Source: Sisyra terminalis
Taxonomy: Eukaryota; Arthropoda; Insecta; Neuroptera; Sisyridae
Assembly (NCBI GenBank): GCA_958496175.1
Contig: OY292280.1
Location: 15,190,001 to 15,254,000, forward strand
Direction of reading: 5' to 3'
DNA: 64,000 nt
Each line of letters begins with the position of its first letter. The first letter of the stretch is position 1. Below are positions 1 through 11,310 of the stretch, piece by piece. Under the pieces are notes generated by a model. That model worked only from the letters and a program-made list of their open reading frames with translations. It searched no databases and was not told the DNA's origin. Position numbers and translations under genes: made by a program.

Positions 1-343
1 TACTGACTTCAATAGAATCCCATTGCCATTCAATTTAAATTTGATAATCACCAGCATTTGTTTAATGCGTGGTTCCGTTTCTTTGATCTGTCTAAATTCA
101 CTGCAAAACAATCTTAATCAAATTTGAATTCTTGGAGCCTGTTTTATTTAAGATCCTGTCGATCCTGTTCTATACGAATTATTGCCCACTAGCAACTCGT
201 TGGATGATCTGCCATCTCATTTCCTAGCATTCTCTTATGACACGTCATTCAACGCAATTTTACTAAATTGTAGTTAGAGGCTATTGAGACCCTTAAGATA
301 TATTGTATTGGAAATTTTACTTATTCTTTATTTTTTTGTTTAG
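1..343. other. Upstream/intronic sequence of the dysfusion-like gene
   Basis: No open frame resembling coding sequence is seen here. It ends in a T-rich tract and an AG acceptor at 342-343 that opens the first recognisable exon of the PAS gene. It is most likely the intron upstream of that exon; the bHLH and PAS-A exons must lie to the left of the window. Confidence 0.6.
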
Positions 344-2150
344 TGGCGAATATCATTTAGGATTCCTTTGGGCAGAACTACAAGGAGTTTCATGGTACAA
401 ACTTTTACATTGGGAATGCATGCAAGAAGCTCAAGCAAAGCATCGCTTAAGTAATACAGACATCAATACACTGTTTCATAACAGCTAAAAACAAATTATC
501 ATTTTTAGTAACTCAATCTGACCAGGATCGAGCTTGTATTCTTTTAGTCCGATTACAAAGGCGTTTGGGGGATTGGATTTGGGTGCATTGTGTTCTTCAG
601 GTCAAAGATAGTGTGGAAAACAATCAACATCCTGTGATTGTTTGTACTAACCAAATACTAAGGTACCATTGGATATATTTTAGGTAAACAAAAATATTAG
701 TTGAACATATTTCAGCGATCGTGAGGCGGTGGTGATGCGTTCGAATAACTGGCTCTATGAATATTATATGGTTCAGAGTAAGCTGCAGTATGGAATTACG
801 TATGCTGGAGGACAGGGAGCTGTTTCGCGAGTTTCCTCATACTATCATCAGCATTCACCACAGACTCAAAACTCTCAACCAATGCATCATGTTTATACAG
901 CCGAACCAGTTCAAGCCACTTCTCCCAGAAGTGTTTTGCCAGTTCCATCAAATCCTCCATCTAGTTTAGTTGCTGTTTCAGAGCATACCAATCCAAGCGA
1001 TATTCGTGTTCCTTCTGCCTTGCGGCATTCTATAGAAAAGCTTGAACCTGTTGATTATTCGTTGCATCAGTCACCATCCTATCATGTATATCCTCCTTCA
1101 GGAAGGTGTTTTTCATCATCATCTACCGGTGAGGATAGTTTGGATACATTTAGTCGTCCAATGGACGATAACTATATTCACCAATATCGATCGATTGTAA
1201 CAGTAACGCAGTACAACCCCAGTAATTATTCTTCAGCAAGTCCAGATACCTATAGCTACCAAGTATTAGGTTCAGAACCTCAGGCACATCATTTGGGAGA
1301 GTATCAAAATTATTCGTATACTCCTCACAAATATGCTGAAGTTGAAGATGAGCAAAAACGAGGTCAAACAATGACCCGATATCGAAACAAAATGAAGAAA
1401 TCTTCAACTGGGAGTATTTCATCGACAATAACGTTAGCTCAATCGGAACGAGAATCATATCAGGAAGACGATGAAGTATTTATGAACCAATGGAAGCCAC
1501 AAACAAATTCACAACAACATCAAATCTCACCTGTTTCCATGGATCACTTTCAAACTAATAAGCAAACAATCGATTTGAACGAAAAAGAGAAGTTGGAAAA
1601 CCGAAACCAGGAAGTGGACGAGCCTCACGATGTGATCAATAATAAGAGGAAGGTGTTGTTGCCGTTGTCAATTGCAGATGTAAAAGAAACAAAATCGCCT
1701 CGTTTAGAGTCTCTGAACAGTGGCTCAATTACCGAACTTGGTGATTCTGGACTTGTGCACCATCCAAATATTTGCACGTATGAATCAGTGCGGCCTAATA
1801 TAATCTATGCGAATAAAGACACGTTGTATTACTGGAAACACTTTGATAACTACCGTGAGGTTCATTTGGATTTGGAAAGCGACCAGTATGTAGCCATGGC
1901 ATTGGATTCAGCTACCAGCTTAAACCTAAGAAACGATTTCAATCAAGTTGCTTGTGATGAACACACACAACAGTCACACTCGCCTTGGCATTTTGAACGA
2001 AAAATATGCCCATTACACCCTCCGTTACCAGCCACCCTCGAAATATCGTCTCCACTAAAGTCGACTTGTCTAGCACCAAGTGTAGAAGCCAACTATTGTC
2101 TATCCCATGAACTCTACGGCTCTAATTTATTAGATGAAATGATTTATTAA
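344..2150 (+). CDS. dys: Dysfusion/NPAS4-like bHLH-PAS transcription factor, 3' part (three exons)
   Basis: The exons are 344-450, 509-662 and 716-2150, with introns of 58 and 53 bp, GT-AG, phases that join cleanly and a TAA stop at 2148-2150. The joined product keeps the C-terminal half of a PAS-B domain and its PAC motif (WYKLLHWECMQEAQAKHRL, then VRLQRRLGDWIWVHCVLQ, then NQILSDREA), followed by about 450 residues of low-complexity tail rich in Ser, His, Gln and Pro. Such tails are typical of transactivation regions. The PAS-B pattern (WY-LLH-ED-, VVRLQ--GGW-W--C) fits NPAS4 and its insect orthologue dysfusion better than trachealess or similar. In flies dysfusion dimerises with Tango in the nucleus and controls tracheal fusion and leg-joint genes (known of the family). 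The 5' end is missing because the window begins inside the gene. Assignment to dys rather than another PAS factor is an inference from motif pattern. Confidence 0.75.
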
Positions 2151-5100
2151 ATTCAATAATTCAGCGAAAATAAGTCAGTTAGATAGCCATTTTTATGTGC
2201 CAAGTTTTCCACGCCCTAGTTCACTCACTGTTAGGATGAAATAATGAAGATCGTGCAACTAATTTTTCAGTTATACCTATAAACTTTATTGTTTGATCCA
2301 TCTTAGTGAAATACATTTTGGAAGACTGTGATTGATCTAGCGGATTGGAAAAATTTTCATAGTGTATCGCGGATTGGCCATCTCCAATCTAAAAGTTCAA
2401 TGAAATTCGATAAAAACAAATTGATCTAACGCTTATTTTCGCACCACGTACAAATTCCCAGCACAATTTACTGTACAAACATAATGGGCTTTGGAAAAAT
2501 CTTCTCAGAAAACAGAAGAAACAAAACCCAGGGTAAAAGTTAGTATTATTTTTGTGATTTTCATTTATTGTTCCTTGATTTGATTAGATAATTAAAAGTA
2601 TTCCTATTATGTTATAATATAAATAAAAATTCTTAAAAATTATCCTCATTTACTTACAATTGATAACAGAACATATTTTAAGCGATAAATCACACAACAA
2701 TAGGGGGCTATCCATTGATTACGTAGGGAAGTGGAATCACATTTCGTTCCCGTTTTCACTTATACAAATTATATTATTTACCACACATTGTTTGTTTTAA
2801 ACAATCAAAATTTATCTTACGTAATTTATGAATAGGCCAAAGAGAAAGATGCACAAACATCCTAGTGAGATTATTTCCGGATGTACTAGGTAGGCTGCGC
2901 CTATATTCTATCATTGCTTGATATCTTTTTATTGAAAAGTATGCAAGTTGTTCATTGTACACATTAACGTCGTTGTCTTATTACGTTTCATTTACAAACT
3001 TTGCCAATAATATGGACTCATAAGCATCATAAGTATAGGGAATCACTACAATTTTGGTACCCACAATTGATAACTTCTTGCGCTTATGTCGTGATCAAGT
3101 AGTATAAGCTATTCCGGTATTTATTAATGTTTTTTGGTAGCATGACAATCAATCAATTGCTGTTAATACAGATGGAAAACAGTCACTATGTGACGTCATT
3201 ATCATTATCATCAATGTCTAGTCAGCAAATAACGCATTTTGAACAACACATGTATTATGTCGTACAAGATCATCTCTTATTTAGATTACATGATAATATT
3301 GCAAAAAGACAATTCAATGACAACAGCATTTAAACAAATACACGATTGCCTTGATATAACATCGCTGTAAAATTTATTTTTTCAACAAAACTTTCCATAT
3401 TAGTGTAAAATTAACAATCCGGTTGGAGTCGATTGGCAAATGGTTACTGTGTGAAAATTGATATCAAATGTTTCGCAATTCCAAACTGTCTATAAAATCG
3501 AAGGTAATGGCATGTTTGTAAACGAAAGGTAAAATATTAGCAGCCGAAAACGTAGACGTTTCAATATATTCCCAAGCAATTAAGAATTCATTTAAAAATT
3601 ATTTATTTTATTCTTATTAACTTCAAAAGAAAACATATTAATAATAAGTAGAAAACGGTGCTTTGTAGAGTTAGATCTTGCTTTTTGGTTTGAAATTTAG
3701 AATAATTTTTAACTGAAATGTGATATTATGTACTTTGGAATTAATGCAGAAAATCATTTTTTTTAAATTATTTAATGTTTTATATGTGCTTCACCAAATC
3801 CGTAAAATAGTACCATTCCAGAAAGAGAAGCGAGACTTTCTAATAGTGATCAATTAAAACCTTCTGAAAAATAAGTTTGTCATCGTCTCAATAGTGTTCA
3901 TATTTATCACTATAAATCATATGTTTATCACACCATTATCCATTTCACGGAATGAAACCATTTTACAGATTAAAACTCAAAAACCTTAGAATAATTCCAA
4001 ATCTAAGAAAGAAATTCGTGCCAAATTCCAATTATTTTTTTTTTTCTCAAAATATTTATATTGTAATGTATGTAAGTAATCCAACATGACCAGTATTTAA
4101 AATGTAGATTTTAATTAGAATTAATTGATTTATTTATTTTGCATCTAGCAAAGCTGAAAATGTTAATTTGGTTATAGTGTAATGTATGTGACGATTAATT
4201 CGTATTGTAAGTTATAAGCAATTGAAAAACGGTCACTTTGTCATCATTATTTGGTACAAATGCGCCAATGTATAAGGTGTGGCTTTTTCTCAATAATTTC
4301 CATACCTTTCACTTTAACCGTTAACATATATACAAAGTGGCAATTATAAAATAATATGATTTTATTCTGATTTTAAATGTATATTAATGGCAGTATTACC
4401 TAGATTTTATAAGTGTTCGGTTATAATAATTACATTAAGTATAATTGTAAAAAAATATGTTCATTCAGTTTCACTGTACTAATTATTTCCTATAAGAGTT
4501 AGGAACATTGCTTTTTTTTATTAAAATTTGATAATAATGTGGTAGCACCTGAAAGCTTTAGCACTTACTTCTGCGCAGTTTTTTCATTCGCTTATACATA
4601 ACCACTGATCTGTATAAATGTATAACGCCCTTTACAGCAAACAAGAAACCGCACTAGAAGCAACTGCCAGCGCCGTCTACGTAGGCACAAATTTGGACTG
4701 AACTAAACAAAATCCAACAACGCCTGTGTTGGAAGTGAGGCCTATCTATAGAAGTCTCTCTTCTCTGGTGTAGGCAACTGAAGTAATCGAAGAAAGTAAA
4801 ATGCAAGCGCTTATTTGTGTAGGCTGACGCTCTTCAATTCTCAATTGTTCGTTGTTTTTTAGTTATGATAAAAACTGTGCCAACGTAGATGGCGTTTCAT
4901 ACGCTACACTAGAAGTTTCTTATTTGTATTGCACGCTATATGCACGGTTTATGCATATATACAGATCAATGGCTGTAGAAAACATTGATTTTGCTAAATT
5001 TCGGGCTATTATGAATTCATTCAGTCAAAAGTTGGTTACCTTAAACATTAACTCAGCGTGCTTTGAGCACTGTCAGCGCTCAAAATGAGCTTCGTGAATG

Positions 5101-7361
5101 CAAGGTAATTGTCCAACTCTCAATTACTTTCAACAGTCAAAATCGAGTGAACTATGTGATTCAAAATAATATTGTACATAATTAAAGAAATGGAGATATT
5201 TTGAATTAAAAAAAAAAAACAAGTAAAACAAATAAAATGTAGTGAAGAAAATTGGTTCCTGCCTATTAAATATTAATTAATTTATTTTTATATCTATTTA
5301 TGTTAAAAAAATTGTTTCCTACTAATAGTTTTAGCTAAGAATTTATTTTCATAGATAAAATCGTTATGACGTGTGACGATTGCCATTATAAGCCATAATT
5401 TTTAAATATAACAAGCAACATGTAAGAAAACTTTAACAGTATTAATTTAAAAAAAAAATAAAAAAAAACGTTTTTTCTTCTTTAGAATAAAAAGCGTCTG
5501 CTTGGATTTTACTGGGGCCAACTCATTCATGTGGTTCATAACTTAATAATACATATTTTAAAATGTGGCAAAAATAATTTTGCAAAATCTTATTTCATCA
5601 TCGGCACCTTTTGAAGCACAAAACACCGAATTAAGTCAATTAAAAAAAAAATGTGTGCCATTTAAAAAAAATAAATAAACATTAGAGGACCATCTGTAAT
5701 TTTTACAATAGTGAAACGTTGACTTACTTCGATTATACGTACAATACAGTATTATGAATTCTAGTATTATAAGATTTTATATTTAAATTATACTTATGCC
5801 CTGAGGTAAGATATTAAAACGAATCAGGGGAGGTTTTTGAAAAGAAAACAAACAATTTTCTTTTGCTATAATAATTATAATATCAGTTATATTTATTATA
5901 GCATATACTTCATTCAAATATTACAAATATAATATAAAATATTGAAAAAATAAATTAAATAAGAATGAATTGATTAAATTATTTAAAAATAATTATTAAT
6001 ATATTTTATAAAAAGAAAAGATTTTTTGTAAATACTTAATGAAAATTGCAGAAAATTTTCCAAAATAAAGAAATTGATAATTATGAGATAATTGCGCTTA
6101 ATTGGAGTTTATATGAATCAAAAAAAAAAAAAAATCCAGAAAAGTTGATTATCTTCTGCTTCTTTTTTAGCATTGTCCCATTACGGGCTTACGGTTTTTG
6201 ACCCACAATTATCTTATTATCACAAGGTCTTCATTTGTCATCGCTTGTACGATAAAGGTTTCTCATCTTTAAGCCTGTCTTCTTTTTTGTCTTTTTCCCG
6301 CAAATTCATAGTTTAATACTCTTTTTGACGATTTGTAATCTGCCATTCTTTGAACATGACCAAACCTTTTTAATACCCTATTTTCTAGTGTCGTTGTCAT
6401 ACAGCATTTAATTTCCATTTGTCGCCATATTACTTCGTAAATGTTGAACTAATATATGACGTTTTGCTCTAGATACGTATATCGATTGCCAAGCAATCAT
6501 TCTCCGTGGTCATCAAGTACTATTCTTAACTGGATCCCTTCGTAACTGCTATGTGATATTTGTAAATTTGGCAAAGCTTGGAGCTGCCATCTGAATGTCC
6601 AAGTAGTATATGTAAGATAAAATTATTTCTTTATTGTAAACTGAAATTAAATTGAGTGAAGCTATTTTTTTTCGAAAACATAGCAATACAATCACTTGAA
6701 TGATGTTGTCACTTGTGAATATAAAAATTGGTGAAAAAGAGGGGTCAGATACAAATGGAGTGCCTCATATATTCATTTTTCTCAAAGACTTTAAATAAAT
6801 CAACTCCAAAGTCATTTTCAAGGAATGTACATATAATACTATTTTTTTTTCTCAATAATTTATTTGTCATTCTTGCAGTTTATAATGTTTTTTTTTTAAG
6901 GTAAAAATATGAAAATAGATTACATATTTTAGTTTTATTTCGTAAATTTGATCAAAAAAAGCTTCTTATCAAATTTTCAAACCCATTTATCCTACTTCGG
7001 CTGTGTCCTTTTTTAGAACCATCCATTACAGTTATTTTTTATTATTGAAATACTATCTTATGTGGTATTTAAGGAAGTGAGAAATAAATTTTTCCTCTAA
7101 GTATAAATTAAACAAAATGTATTAAAATTTGTAAGTTAATTATCTTTTACATAACATAGTTCTAGTTATTGAATTATTATTATTATTATTATAAATACTT
7201 TTAATATTGCTTTCAAGTTCCCTACCCCCTTTCTAAGAAAAAATAAAAACAATTTAAAAAATACAGTTGCTGAGATTTTGTAAGAAAAAAGATAAAATTC
7301 AAATGCTGGATTTTTGTAAGCTTTCAGGGCCGTTTTTGATGTAATTTTAGATTGTCGAGTT
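2151..7361. other. Gene-poor AT-rich interval (dys 3' flank)
   Basis: The dys 3'UTR begins here; a candidate poly(A) signal AATAAA is at 2622-2627, 472 nt past the stop. The rest is AT-rich with poly-A/T runs (for example near 5205, 5447-5468 and 6120) and short frames that have no recognisable domain. I see no supported gene. The largest frames, at 3127-3333 and 4852-5088, look like chance. Confidence 0.6.
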
Positions 7362-7659
7362 TTAAACCCCTTGTAGGTCGGCGGGGAGGTCGTTTTTGGG
7401 GTGTTTATTTTCAAAGTGCTGTTTGTACGTCTTGGGATCGGGCATTTGAGCCTAGAAATGGTTAATTACTTTGTTATTAGTAAGTGAGTTGGGGATGAAA
7501 TTGAGGGATGGGTACCTTGCACACGGAGCACACGTGCACGAGGGCCTTTTGGGCTGCTTTTTTCTGCTCGTTGGCGTTGTGACCCTGTTGCTTTTTGGCT
7601 TTGGCCGCTTTTTCGGCTGCTTTTGCTTGCGACTGCAACTTTTGCTGCCCTCGAGCCAT
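7362..7659 (-). CDS. ZNF706: ZNF706-type small C2H2 zinc-finger/SERF-like protein (two exons)
   Basis: Exon 1 is 7516-7659 (48 codons) and ends AAG|GTACCC. Exon 2 is 7362-7451 and opens after a CTAG acceptor. The joined protein is 77 aa, against 76 in vertebrate ZNF706. The N-terminus (MARGQQKLQSQAKAAEKAAK) is the Lys/Ala/Gln-rich 4F5/SERF-like segment. The finger follows as C-x2-C (CSVC at about 44-47) and, after the splice, H-x4-H (QHFENKH), ending KNDLPADLQGV. Splitting the finger between exons explains why each exon alone looks truncated. The vertebrate protein is a small nuclear/cytosolic factor linked to repression of KLF4 and to protein-aggregation effects; the insect role is not established here. 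It lies on the same strand as ClpP, about 1.3 kb downstream of it. Confidence 0.9.
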
Positions 7660-8969
7660 TTCAAAACTAAAACGAAAACAGAAAAATAAGCGACGATTTT
7701 ACACTATCACAAATTCACGAACAATTCACTGTTAGAGTCACCCGTTTAGGTTAATATCGAAAGAAGCTGAAAGGTTAAGACAATATTACCTATGATTAAA
7801 TTTTGAAAAAGTTCAATGAAAACTTCCAATAATTGCCGATATGTGTTATTAATTTTGCCAAGTGGCAACGAAAGTTTGTTGCCCAAACCGCAAACACGAG
7901 TTTGGTGATTCCAATTCTAAATGTGAAATGATCAAAAAAGGATGAAAAAAATAACCTTCTTCAGCATGACATAGAAGGCAAAACTACCGCCATCTACTAT
8001 CCAACTACAGGAAAACTCCATATCATCAATTTGGTCAAATTGGGATTAATTTGGTAAGTAGTGCTAAGAAAGACTTAAACATTTCTTGCTTTGTTTTATG
8101 AATGTCATTTGTGGTTGTGATTAGTAATTTATGCAATTTATTTATAAATATCGTAGCGATAAAAAAGTTTATGTAGTTTTCATTGTTACAGTAATATCGA
8201 TAATATCATCAATAGGATAAGAATCGGCGTTTAGAAATGTATTGTTAAGAACATATGACAACGTTACAGTGATTTAAATTATACAAATTTCTTTAGTATG
8301 GATTTACCGTTCTTGTTTTCAAATTTCCCTCTTCTGTGGTGTTTCGTAGTTTTTATTGTACGTTAACCATAGAAAGTAGCCAATTCCGGATTTTAGTTTG
8401 GAAAAAGCTTAACTCACCAGAGAGTAGGTTTTATCAACGTTAACAATAAAAAAACACACTTTTAAGGTGGATGCTGATGTTTTTGGGTAGAGAAGAATTT
8501 AAATCCTTTAGCCCCCCATGATTGCAATACTGACAAAAAGCAAACCTTTAATGATATTTTTGATGTTTATTTTCAATAACGTAGAAAAAACTTAATGAAT
8601 CGAATGCTTTTTATTTGCTTCGTACAGGTTTGATTTTTCTGGAAGAAAAGTTATGAAGAAAAAAAAATACTTTCATCGATTTCCACGTTGAGTTTCATTC
8701 AAATACAATTTTTAAAGATCTTTTTTTTCTATTTTAGAAATAACATTTTTGTGATTCTTTTAATGTCTCTATGTTTGAATTCAAGCAATCATCACATCTT
8801 ATTTCATCAAAATCTGTTCTGTGGTTTTCAATAAAAAAGTAAAAGACAAATGACGAAACTTTGTTTTGAAAGTATTATTTTGTCGAAGTACATAAGAAAA
8901 ATATTTATTTTTAATTTAAATTACAAGTATTAATACAAAAAATGAGAAAAAACAACATAATGTTAATGA
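7660..8969. other. Intergenic interval between ClpP 3' end and the ZNF706-like promoter
   Basis: No coding frame is supported. The reverse-strand poly(A) signal AATAAA for ClpP is at 8904-8909, 61 nt beyond the stop codon. The region just above 7660 should contain the promoter and 5'UTR of the small zinc-finger gene; no TATA box in a convincing position was identified. Confidence 0.5.
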
Positions 8970-10497
8970 CTATCCATTGGACGAAGTTGGATTGGGATTA
9001 ATAGCTGGTTCTGGTTCTGGTAAAGGAGTCGCATTGGCACCATGGGCAGGAACATTGTTTTCTTCACTACCACACGATTTATCACTAGAATTTATTGAAA
9101 TGGTTCCTGGCTTGGAATTATTACCAGATTCAGCTTGTTTCATAGGTGCCACTAAAATTTCATCAATTAATCCAAATCCGATTGCTTCGGTTGGACTTAG
9201 AAACTTATCTCTTTCCATTGAACGCTCAATGACATCCAAATCCATTTTAGTGTGCTTAGCATAAAGACCATTTAGCTGCTTTTTAAGTTTAATGATCTCT
9301 TCCGCTTGAATCTGAATGTCCGTTGCCTGACCACGAGCTCCTCCAGATGGCTGATGAATCATGATTCTTGAGTTGGGCAATGCATGCCGCATTCCAGGAG
9401 TTCCACTGGCTAATAATAACGAAGCCATACTGCACGCCTGTCCTACACACCAGGTCGAAACCGGAGGCATAATGTACTGAATTGTGTCGTAAATTGCTAG
9501 TCCAGAAGTTACACTCCCTCCTGGCGAATTGATGTAAATATGAATCGGCTTATAGTTGGACTCGGATTGAAGAAATAATAATTGAGCGACAATCAAAGAA
9601 CTCAGGCCGTCATCGATGGGACCCATTAAGCATACGATTCGATCCCTCAGAAGTCGCGAGTAAATATCATAAGCACGTTCACCCCGTCCTGTTTGTTCCA
9701 CAACAATGGGAACCATGCCAATAGATCTTTTTTGCCCATACTAAAACGAAAAAGAAAAACAATTAAATACGATTAGTAATTGTAGAAACCAAACGAGGCA
9801 ATAATTTTACACTTTTGTAGTATTGAAAATATATTTTTCTTACTCTACACTATAGATACGATCGTGAATTTAGCAATAGGATTAGCAGGAGCTTTTCAAC
9901 AATATGCTACGGTACTATAGACGCTTCAATCCAGAGAAACCTAGGCAAACTAAACTGAGTTTAGTTTGTACAGAAGCTTTAAAGCGTATGGATATACATT
10001 AGGAAGTTAGAGTTACATGGAGATCTAGATATCAATACCGTGCGGAAAGTGATCATTAAGTCCTATTAGTATATTTATCTGTCGATGAAAAATCACTTCA
10101 ACAGTGCGTTCATAAATTTAATTAATCACATATAGAAGACTGAAAACCATACAAACGTGGACTTATCTTGGTGTCACTGGAATCATGTACTCCAGCCCAA
10201 CCCTAGGAATTTTTGCCCAGAGGGTTGCAAAGATAGGGTCATATAGATTACAATAACAATTGGAATATAATCAAAACTTTTAAATGCCAACAGACCAATT
10301 CTAAATTGGTTTGAGAGTAAAAACCAGTAGAATATATCGCTCTCAAGCGACAATGACCCTATGATAGTTTATAAATTTAGAATTACAATACAAACAACTA
10401 CTTTTTTCATATTTCAAAAGTTATTGCTAAATGTTCAATTATTCAATAATATACTTACAGAGATTCTTCGGGAAAATATACGGAATATTGATAACAT
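8970..10497 (-). CDS. ClpP: Mitochondrial ATP-dependent Clp protease proteolytic subunit ClpP (two exons)
   Basis: Exon 1 is 10459-10497 and encodes [13 protein letters not shown], an Arg-rich, acid-free mitochondrial presequence, ending at a consensus GTAAGT donor. Exon 2 is 8970-9740 after a TTTTAG acceptor; the join is phase 0 and the protein is 269 aa (human CLPP 277). The serine-protease triad is visible: Ser in GQACSMAS (about residue 117), His in MIHQP (about 142) and Asp in MERDKFL (about 191). INSPGGSV also forms part of the active-site/oxyanion region. ClpP assembles as two heptameric rings and, with ClpX, degrades unfolded matrix proteins (known of the family). The C-terminal tail of about 50 residues is Asn/Pro/Glu-rich ([13 protein letters not shown]) and shows no domain; metazoan ClpPs have a variable tail here. 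An in-frame ATG at 9716 would omit the presequence, so the start in exon 1 is preferred. The gene is divergent from Transportin. Confidence 0.95.
9946..9968. repeat. Perfect 11-bp inverted repeat in ClpP intron 1
   Basis: CAAACTAAACT at 9946-9956 is mirrored by AGTTTAGTTTG at 9958-9968 around a single G. It lies inside the 718-bp ClpP intron. It may be only a chance or mobile-element remnant; no function is implied. Confidence 0.6.
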
Positions 10498-11310
10498 TTT
10501 TTCGAGTGACAATTAAAAATTTTAAAAGACGACCCAATCAATTAAATAACATAAAAGCTTCAATAGAGTAACAATTCTATATATAACAAACAAAAAATTT
10601 TACTTTTTAACACAAATCAACACATTTTTTATTGAAAATCGGCTAATTCAATATTCAATATATATAATATAATCACTTTAAACAGAAAATAAGTCTGCTA
10701 AGTTTTTGGTTAGGTTTGAATAACAAAGATAGATTAATGAAAATGTGAAAAACGAAAAGAAATAGTGAGACAAACAGGTGAATATTGTGTCTGATGAAGA
10801 TAAATTAATGGGAATTACCCTTGTCTGAGGGAGATAGAGAGTTTGCATACTAATATGCCGGTCTCTCAATTTTAATTGATTCACTGAAAACTTTGATAAT
10901 ATTTTATATTTATTTTTCATTATGATCGCTATTTTGTGCTATAGACTTGATTTTCTTTTTGTTATTTTATTTAAAATAAATTGGTGTGCATGTAAATAGA
11001 AGTTTATTTGATCCCTCTATCAGCTAAGTTCAATATCATTCGATACAGTTTGGTAAAAATTTGAACATCGACGCATGCGCTTTTTGCTGTCCAGACCAAC
11101 TATCTCAATTGACATTCATAAATAACTAGGATTCAAAGCTATCTAGCCTACCTAGATTCCCAGACATTGTGCGGATAAGTGTTTTATTTTCAAAGAGGAA
11201 CTAAAAAAATATAATTGCAACATTAAAAGGACACACACTTCCGGAAAGCGCACATCTGTTTTTATATTGAATCAAAACGCATAAATAATTGAGACGAAAA
11301 ACTTGAGAAA
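10498..11310. promoter_or_regulatory. Shared divergent promoter interval of ClpP (-) and Transportin (+)
   Basis: These 813 bp separate the two start codons, so both promoters and 5'UTRs must lie here unless there are non-coding upstream exons. I see no clear TATA or initiator in a diagnostic position. The small reverse frame at 10678-10920 has no recognisable motif. Confidence 0.55.

Noticed and set aside
1150..1458. Reverse frame opposite the dys last exon
   Set aside because: Shadow of the dys coding exon; no domain.
7166..7414. 82-codon reverse frame overlapping the ZNF706 second exon
   Set aside because: It reads the real exon 2 in a wrong frame and ends in an ATT microsatellite.
8977..9264. 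Forward frame opposite ClpP
   Set aside because: Antisense of the ClpP C-terminal half.
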